This document shows, in pieces, positions 59,229-64,000 of a stretch of 64,000 bases of DNA. The notes beneath the pieces are model-generated. The model was not told where the DNA came from. It saw only the letters and a list, made by a program, of their open reading frames with translations, and searched no databases. A program made the translations under genes and the position numbers. How positions within the stretch are numbered: the stretch's first letter is position 1; each line of letters starts with the position of its first letter. The DNA is from Massilia sp. CFBP 13721 (GTDB taxonomy: Bacteria; Pseudomonadota; Gammaproteobacteria; Burkholderiales; Burkholderiaceae_D): NCBI RefSeq assembly GCF_014842025.1, contig NZ_JACYUY010000021.1, positions 26,438 to 90,437 of the forward strand, written 5' to 3'.

Positions 59229-60629
59229 TCAGGACGTCACGGCGCGCACTTTTTGGCGCGACAGCTTTTCCATCGACCAGGTCAGCAGCACGGCGGCAAT
59301 CGTCAAGCCCAGCACCAGCCCGATCCAGAAGCCGGTCGACTCCATCGGCGCACTTGGGGACCACGGGAACCAGCCCGGCGCGATGCCGAGGATATAGCCC
59401 AGCGGCAAACTAAAACCCCAGAAGGCGACCAGCTGGATGATCATCGGCGGACGCGTCACCTGGTAGCCGCGGATGGCCGAGGCGGTGGCCACCTGGGTCG
59501 CATCCGACAGCTGGAACAGCGCCGCGAACAGCAGCAGGTGCACGCAGGTTTCCTGCACCGCCGGATCGGAGGTGTAGGCGCGTGCGATTTCCCAGCGGAA
59601 CAGGGCAATGAAGGCGGCCGACAACAGGCCGAACGCGACCGACATGCTCACGCCCACGCGCGCCACGAACTGCGCGCGCAGCGGATTGCCTTCGCCCATC
59701 GCCTGGCCGACGCGGGTCAGCAAGCCAATGCCGAAGCTGAGCGGCACCATGAACACCAGCGACGAAAAATTCAGCGCGATCTGGTGCGCCGACACTTGCA
59801 CCACGCCAAAGCGCGCCACCATCAGGCTGATCAGGCCAAAGGCGCTGACCTCGGCAAAATAGGTGACGCCGATCGGCAAGCCGAGATGCAGCATGTGGCG
59901 GATTTCCTGCCAGTCCGGACCTTCCCAGCCGGTGAACGGATAGGTCATGCGATAGACCGGCGAGACCTTCACCCAGATCACCATGGCAACCAGCATCAGC
60001 CACATGCCGGCCGCGGTCGACACCGCGCAGCCGACCGCACCCATCTGCGGGAAGCCCCAGTTGCCGAACACCAGCAGCCAGTTGCTGGCCACGACGAACA
60101 GCAAGCCCATGATCGCAATGATCATGATCGGCTTGGTCTCGTTGATGCTGGTCGTGTAGCCGTACAGCGCGCGGTAGCAGGCAAAGGCCGGCATGCCGAG
60201 GCTGGTCACGTGCAGGAACAGCGCGGCGCGGTCGGCCACGTGCTGGTCGAGGCCGATATGGTCGAACAGCAGCGTGCACAGGTTGGTCGCGAGGCAGGCG
60301 ATCAGGCCGATGCCCGCGCCTTTCCACAGCGCCTGGCGCACCGTGTGCGGGATCTTGTCGTAGCGCCCGCCGCCGATTTCATGCGCGACCACGGTGTTAA
60401 TCGACATCATGATGCCCATCACCGTCACCAGCACGATCGACCACACCGACGCGCCCAGCGACACGGCGGCCAGCTCTTCCGCGCTCACGTGGCCGGTCAT
60501 CGCGACGTCGGCCACGCCCATGCCTACGGTTGCCATCTGGCCGACCAGCATCGGCCAGGACAGTTTCCAGAGGGTGGCGATCTCCGTGCGGACAGGCGAG
60601 GGCGGGGCGGTGATGGTGGTGGAAGTCAT
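59229..60629 (-). CDS. MATE family efflux transporter (NorM type)
   Basis: A 466-aa inner-membrane protein with 12 helices in two MATE repeats. Conserved features are LSWPMLVGQMATVGMGVADV, TGHVSAEELAAVSLGASVWS, the second-half PIGVTYFAEVSAFGLISLMV and ALNFSSLVFMVPLSFGIGLL. It uses Na+ or H+ to export cationic drugs. It is divergent from cbpA. It has a 107-bp gap to the S9 gene with no obvious terminator. Confidence 0.92.
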   Translation of the reverse strand: MTSTTITAPPSPVRTEIATLWKLSWPMLVGQMATVGMGVADVAMTGHVSAEELAAVSLGASVWSIVLVTVMGIMMSINTVVAHEIGGGRYDKIPHTVRQALWKGAGIGLIACLATNLCTLLFDHIGLDQHVADRAALFLHVTSLGMPAFACYRALYGYTTSINETKPIMIIAIMGLLFVVASNWLLVFGNWGFPQMGAVGCAVSTAAGMWLMLVAMVIWVKVSPVYRMTYPFTGWEGPDWQEIRHMLHLGLPIGVTYFAEVSAFGLISLMVARFGVVQVSAHQIALNFSSLVFMVPLSFGIGLLTRVGQAMGEGNPLRAQFVARVGVSMSVAFGLLSAAFIALFRWEIARAYTSDPAVQETCVHLLLFAALFQLSDATQVATASAIRGYQVTRPPMIIQLVAFWGFSLPLGYILGIAPGWFPWSPSAPMESTGFWIGLVLGLTIAAVLLTWSMEKLSRQKVRAVTS

Positions 60630-60780
60630 GGGTGAAACCAGGGTGCGGAAACCCGTGATTTTACTGTCTTATTGCTAAGGCTGCGAAGGCGCCGTGTGCG
60701 CCTCCGATGGCGTTGAAAACCGGGCTGGCAGGCATCACATACCCATCAACTTCTTCATCCAACAATCCAGGAGCAAGCTC

Positions 60781-61689
60781 GTGGAATACAAGGACTATTA
60801 CCAGACACTCGGCGTCGATAAAGGCGCGACCGCGGACGACATCAAGAAGGCATACCGGAAAATGGTGCGCAAGTACCACCCCGATGTTAGCAAGCACGCG
60901 GACGCGGACGCGAAAACCAAGGACATCAACGAAGCCTACGACGTGCTGGGCGACGCGGAAAAACGCGCCGCCTACGACGCGCTCGGGCGCGGCCATCGTG
61001 CCGGCGAGCAGTTCCATCCGCCGCCGGACTGGAGCGAGCATTTCGATTTCGGCGGCGCCGGCGCCGACGACTTCTTCGCCGACCTGTTCGCCCAGGCGGG
61101 CCGCGCGCGCCGCGGCGGCGGTTTCCAGATGCGCGGCGACGATATCCATGCCGCCATCACGATCGACCTGTTTGACGCCTACCGCGGCGCCACCCGTACC
61201 GTCAGCCTGCGCGTGCCGAAGGCCGAGGGAGCGGGCCGCGCCACGATGCAGGAAAAGACTTTGAGCGTGAACATCCCGCGCGGCGTGACGCCGGGCCAGC
61301 AGTTGCGCCTGGCGGGGCAGGGCCATGAGGGCCATGGCGGCGCCGGAGCCGGCGACCTGTATCTCGAAATCCAGTTCGCCCCGGATCCGCGTTATCGCAT
61401 CGACGGCGCGCACGTCTACGAAAACGTGCCGGTGACGCCCTGGGAGGCGGCGCTGGGCGGCAGCGTGGCGGTGCCGACGCCGTCGGGCACGGTCGAGGTG
61501 ACGATCCCCGCCGGTTCGCAGAGCGGGCGCAAGCTGCGCCTGAAAGGCAAGGGCATCCCGGCCGCCACCCCGGGCGACCTGTACCTGATCCTCGACGTCG
61601 TGCTGCCGCCGGCCAACAGCGACAAGGCACGCGCGCTCTACCAGGCCATGGCGCGCGACCTCGCCTTTAACCCACGCACCCATGCTTGA
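60781..61689 (+). CDS. cbpA: Curved-DNA-binding protein CbpA (DnaJ-like co-chaperone)
   Basis: A 302-aa protein. The J domain is about residues 1-65 (VEYKDYYQTLGVDKGATADD ... with HPD in RKYHPDVSKH). A Gly-rich linker follows, then two C-terminal substrate-binding domains (AITIDLFDAYRGATRTVSLR; EIQFAPDPRYRIDGAHVYEN). The DnaJ zinc finger is absent, as in CbpA. The start is GTG at 60781, with AGGAG 8 nt upstream. The ATG far upstream would add unrelated residues. cbpM follows 13 bp later. Confidence 0.92.
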   Translation: MEYKDYYQTLGVDKGATADDIKKAYRKMVRKYHPDVSKHADADAKTKDINEAYDVLGDAEKRAAYDALGRGHRAGEQFHPPPDWSEHFDFGGAGADDFFADLFAQAGRARRGGGFQMRGDDIHAAITIDLFDAYRGATRTVSLRVPKAEGAGRATMQEKTLSVNIPRGVTPGQQLRLAGQGHEGHGGAGAGDLYLEIQFAPDPRYRIDGAHVYENVPVTPWEAALGGSVAVPTPSGTVEVTIPAGSQSGRKLRLKGKGIPAATPGDLYLILDVVLPPANSDKARALYQAMARDLAFNPRTHA

Positions 61690-61702
61690 GGAGGAACCGA
61701 CG

Positions 61703-62026
61703 ATGTTTTCGAACCAGACTGTCAGCGGGGTCTTGCTCGACGAGGCTGCCCTCGACATGATCGAACTGGCCCGCGCCTGCCGCGTCGAACCCGACTGGGT
61801 GGTGCGGCACGTGCAGGCTGGCGTGCTCGGCACGGCAGCCCCAGTCTCGGCGCCGGCCGCGGCGCTGCGCTTTCGCAGCAGCGACCTGGCGCGGGCGCGG
61901 CGCCTGCTCGAACTGGAACGCCATTTCGACGCGGACGAAGAACTGGCCGCGCTCGTGATCGACCTCGCCGACGAGGTGCGCCGCCTGCGCGCCCGCCTGC
62001 ATGCGCTCGGCATCAGGGATCGCTGA
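61703..62026 (+). CDS. cbpM: Chaperone modulatory protein CbpM
   Basis: A 107-aa helical protein of the MerR-like CbpM/GrpE-adjacent family that binds the CbpA J domain and inhibits it. The pattern LLDEAALDMIELARACRVEP ... VVRHVQAGVL ... LARARRLLELERHFDADEEL ... LVIDLADEVRRLRARLHALG fits the family. The ATG at 61703 was chosen because AGGAGGA lies 8 nt upstream; an ATG seven codons earlier lacks one. The cbpA-cbpM order is conserved. Confidence 0.88.
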   Translation: MFSNQTVSGVLLDEAALDMIELARACRVEPDWVVRHVQAGVLGTAAPVSAPAAALRFRSSDLARARRLLELERHFDADEELAALVIDLADEVRRLRARLHALGIRDR

Positions 62027-62111
62027 AGACACCTGAAGCGCGCGCCGTCCAGGCGGGCGTCCTCCTAGAATTGTGTCAGATGATTCACACACGTTCATAT
62101 CGGGAGGTTAC

Positions 62112-62738
62112 ATGGCAACAGATCAGGTAGAAGTGCAGGAACCGGACCACGAAAAGGCGAACCGCGGGCCGCTCGACGGCAAGCGCGTCGCCGTCGTGAT
62201 GACGGATGGCGTCGAGCAGGTCGAGTACACCGGGCCGCGCACATTCCTGGAACAGCAGGGCGCACAGGTGGTCCTGATTTCGCCGAAAGGCGTCGGCGCA
62301 GCGGTGCAGGGCATGAACCACGACGACAAGGGAGACCTGTTCCCGGTCGAGATGAACATCCAGGACGCCCACCCCAACGATTTCGACGCCCTGCTGCTGC
62401 CGGGCGGCGAACAGAACCCGCTCGCACTGCGCAAGAGTCCCGAGTCGATCGCGTTTATCAAGGAGTTTTATGCCGCCGACAAGCCGATCGCCGCGATCTG
62501 CCACGCCCCTTGGGTGCTGATCGACGCCGGCATCGCCGAGTCGAAAAACCTCACCAGCTGGCCCGACATCCAGGACGACATGAAGCAGGCCGGCGCCGAG
62601 TGGATCGACCAGGAAGTGGTGATCGACGAAAAGCTGATCACCAGCCGCAAGCCGGACGATATTCCGGCGTTTAACGAAGCCTTGATGAAGGCCTTGATGG
62701 TGTCGGCAGACCTGTCGAATATGGGGGCGTCGTCGTAA
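62112..62738 (+). CDS. DJ-1/PfpI family protein (YhbO-like)
   Basis: A 208-aa protein of the type 1 glutamine amidotransferase-like superfamily. The acidic residue is in VAVVMTDGVEQVEYTGPR (Glu about 40) and the nucleophile Cys in AAICHAPWVLIDAGI (about 139), followed by His. TSWPDIQDDMKQAGAEWIDQ is typical of PfpI/YhbO. Members act as deglycases or stress-related hydrolases. GGGAGG lies before the ATG at 62112. It is 85 bp after cbpM, so it may be co-expressed with the chaperone pair. Confidence 0.9.
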   Translation: MATDQVEVQEPDHEKANRGPLDGKRVAVVMTDGVEQVEYTGPRTFLEQQGAQVVLISPKGVGAAVQGMNHDDKGDLFPVEMNIQDAHPNDFDALLLPGGEQNPLALRKSPESIAFIKEFYAADKPIAAICHAPWVLIDAGIAESKNLTSWPDIQDDMKQAGAEWIDQEVVIDEKLITSRKPDDIPAFNEALMKALMVSADLSNMGASS

Positions 62739-62823
62739 TTGCTGACGTCACGCCGCGTGGGCTCGACGGGTTCTGTCGTCGGCTCGCGGCGTATCTTTCT
62801 GTTTATGGCCCGGATCGCTTCCC

Positions 62824-62847
62824 GTAGGGTGGGCTCCGCCCACGCGG
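62824..62847 (+). repeat. Single GTAG-type REP palindrome
   Basis: GTAGGGTGGGCTCCGCCCACGCGG, identical in stem and loop to the plus-strand member at 9669. No inverted partner is nearby. Confidence 0.78.
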
Positions 62848-62922
62848 ATCAAAGGCGCCACTAACAGGGCCGGCAACAGCCCCACGTACGTCACCGCTAC
62901 ACGCCTCAACGCGGCGTATCCT

Positions 62923-63276
62923 TTACGCCACGTTCCCGCCGATCTCCCGCTGCACCTTCTTCGTCAACTTCCCAAACACCAGCGCATACGACCTGCGCAA
63001 CAACTGCGCCGCCTCCTCGTCGCCCAGCGCCTTCGCATCCTCCACATACACCCACTTCGCCCGCGCCAGATACGGCGCCGGAATGATGCCCGGCCGATCC
63101 GTCAATTCGAGGAAACGCTCGTCCTCGACCTTGAAGCTCATGCCAGTAGCCTCACCCAGATTAGTAACGGCGAACATCTTGTCGCCAACCGAAAAGACCA
63201 GGTCATTGCCCCATTTGGTGGATTCGGTGGCGCCGGGGAAGGTGCGGCAAAGGGCGATGGCGGCATCAAAATTCAT
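62923..63276 (-). CDS. MmcQ/YjbR family protein
   Basis: A 117-aa protein with the YjbR fold: CRTFPGATESTKWGNDLVFS, FAVTNLGEATGMSFKV, PGIIPAPYLARAKWVYVE and ELLRRSYALVFGKL-type ending (AQLLRRSYALVFGKLTKK). Members resemble DNA-binding double-wing proteins but function is unproven. It appears monocistronic. Confidence 0.85.
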   Translation of the reverse strand: MNFDAAIALCRTFPGATESTKWGNDLVFSVGDKMFAVTNLGEATGMSFKVEDERFLELTDRPGIIPAPYLARAKWVYVEDAKALGDEEAAQLLRRSYALVFGKLTKKVQREIGGNVA

Positions 63277-63310
63277 GGGCGTCGGCTGTGACTGAGCAGG
63301 GGCGTTGCGG

Positions 63311-63664
63311 TCAGCGCTGCGCGAAACTCGGGCCGCGGTCGAGGAAGATATCGATGTGCACCATCAGGTGGCCACCGACTGGCTGCCCTGCAATCTTCGC
63401 CGCCAGCTTGCCGGCACTGCCCAGCTTGAGTTCGACCGCGGTGGCGAAGCTGCCTTGCTTGAGCAAGGGCAGCTTGATGGTGGCGACGCCGTCTTTCAGG
63501 ACGGCTTGCATGGCGGTGTTGAGGTCCTGGGTTTCGTCGGGGGTGAAGGTAACGAAACGCAGGGTGCCGCCGCCGAGTTCGGGGCCGCTGAGTACGGCGT
63601 CTTCCGTTGGGGCCAGAAGAAAGGAGGTGGTGGAAGTGCGTTGTTTGCTGCTAAGTTTTAGCAT
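63311..63664 (-). CDS. Hypothetical protein
   Basis: A 117-aa soluble protein, mostly beta-strand in pattern (LRFVTFTPDETQDLNTAMQA, VATIKLPLLKQGSFATAVEL, LMVHIDIFLDRGPSFAQR). I do not recognise a family. A start MLKLSSKQRTSTTSFLLAPT with AAACCC rather than a clear ribosome site gives moderate support. It lies 34 bp from the YjbR gene on the same strand and could be transcribed with it. Confidence 0.55.
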   Translation of the reverse strand: MLKLSSKQRTSTTSFLLAPTEDAVLSGPELGGGTLRFVTFTPDETQDLNTAMQAVLKDGVATIKLPLLKQGSFATAVELKLGSAGKLAAKIAGQPVGGHLMVHIDIFLDRGPSFAQR

Positions 63665-63689
63665 GGGTTTCCCAAGGTGAAATTTTATG

Positions 63690-63929
63690 GAAATGCTAAC
63701 ACAGACGAGCTGTTTGGGATACTAAGTGGGGTGTGATGGGTAGGAGCTGCAGGCTGAGCAGCGGAGGGCAAAAAATCGCTGCGCGATTTTCTTTAGTCAG
63801 GCGGATCGGATAGCCGTTGCGCCCGGAGGCGCAACGTCGCTCGCAGGCTCGTCGCTCGCGCGGCTCGAAACCCCTGCTCGCCCCTCGTCCGTGCCGGACT
63901 CGGATTCGATTCCCTCCGCCCAAACAACA
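63690..63929. other. Hairpin-rich non-coding gap with a tmRNA 3'-end-like sequence
   Basis: This region contains AAAATCGC-TGC-GCGATTTT followed by CTTT (about 63776-63797, a possible terminator), GTTGCGCC-CGGA-GGCGCAAC (about 63817-63836), and at 63901-63929 CGGATTCGATTCCCTCCGCC followed by CAAACAACA. The last part resembles the T-arm and acceptor 3' side of the RNA at the window edge, but on the opposite strand and with a decayed CCA end. The only reading frame here (63696-63944, minus) overlaps the terminator and looks spurious. Confidence 0.5.
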
Positions 63930-63986
63930 CCGCACAAAAAACAAGGCCCCCCGGCTTTCGCCGGGGGGCCTTGTTTTTTTGTGCGG
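63930..63986. terminator. Very strong bidirectional terminator, probably of ssrA
   Basis: An inverted repeat of 26-27 bp arms: CCGCACAAAAAACAAGGCCCCCCGGC with loop TTTC. GGCCCCCCGGC/GCCGGGGGGCC forms the stem. On the minus strand it follows the putative tmRNA 3' end and continues in TTGTTTTTTGTGCGG. Confidence 0.85.
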
Positions 63987-64000
63987 TGGTGGAGGCGGAG
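63987..64000 (-). ncRNA. ssrA: Probable 3' end of tmRNA (truncated by window end)
   Basis: Read on the minus strand, the last bases are CTCCGCCTCCACCA, followed by the strong terminator. CGCCUCC plus A plus CCA would pair with GGGGGCG at the tmRNA 5' end, including the G3-U70 pair that AlaRS recognises. Only 14 nt are visible, so another tRNA-like 3' end cannot be excluded. Confidence 0.5.

Noticed and set aside
63696..63944. 82-codon minus-strand frame near the window end
   Set aside because: Overlaps the terminator and hairpin region, Arg/Gly-rich, no ribosome site or conserved motif.

Overview
The window is a dense, high-GC (about 65%) chromosomal segment. Gene content points to a betaproteobacterium of the Oxalobacteraceae, most likely Massilia or a close relative. 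The pointers are the rpsP-rimM-trmD-rplS operon beside a CobD/CbiB-like gene, DUF3579, DUF3597 and DUF1294 proteins, orphan GspA/GspB, a flagellar FliT, paired CsbD proteins, and many GTAG-type intergenic palindromes. I see no prophage, insertion sequence, CRISPR array, rRNA or complete tRNA gene. Genus is inference.

Layout. 0-4.4 kb: end of trpS, a zinc-ribbon membrane protein, two small conserved proteins, DUF1294 and a glycerophosphodiesterase. 4.5-12.5 kb: alaS, tusA, etfBA, a large acyl-CoA dehydrogenase and a lipoprotein. 13.2-17.7 kb: rpsP-rimM-trmD-rplS, a CoA-type Nudix hydrolase, a CobD-like protein and DUF3579. 17.9-25.1 kb: a CBS-pair protein, an M16 peptidase, an SDR, an FMN reductase-like protein and a TPR protein. 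25.3-29.9 kb: a tightly coupled N-acetylglucosamine operon (kinase, deacetylase, deaminase-type isomerase, GH3 hexosaminidase) behind a near-consensus promoter. 30-38.7 kb: a lipoprotein hydrolase, a DUF2975/Xre pair, a TMEM175-like channel, an MFS transporter, an MdoB/LtaS-like transferase, a strikingly regular beta-helix protein and small proteins. 38.7-47.6 kb: gspAB, mobB, yjfB, fumC, a FimV-like protein, a candidate structured RNA, a Sel1 protein and fliT. Three sigma-28-like promoters lie here, in front of yjfB, the fimV-like gene and fliT. 47.9-59.1 kb: M1, M13 and S9 peptidases, a methyltransferase, two CsbD proteins, an AI-2E-type permease and a secreted beta-helix protein. 59.2-64 kb: a MATE exporter, cbpA-cbpM, a DJ-1/PfpI protein, YjbR and, at the very edge, what looks like the 3' end of tmRNA on the minus strand.

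The most interesting material is non-coding. (1) A roughly 250-nt transcription unit at 45.75-46.04 kb has its own promoter, a closing stem, several hairpins and a terminator, and no convincing reading frame. (2) Two families of intergenic palindromes are present: GTAG-type REPs, and a longer roughly 100-bp element whose outer and inner arms change together between copies. The two families are fused end to end at two sites. (3) The left arm of the terminator at the window end carries a degraded inverted copy of the tmRNA 3' end. Among proteins, the 35.6-37.0 kb product alternates Gly-Ser-Gly and Gly-Pro-Gly turns over sixteen rungs with an almost exact 39-residue period.
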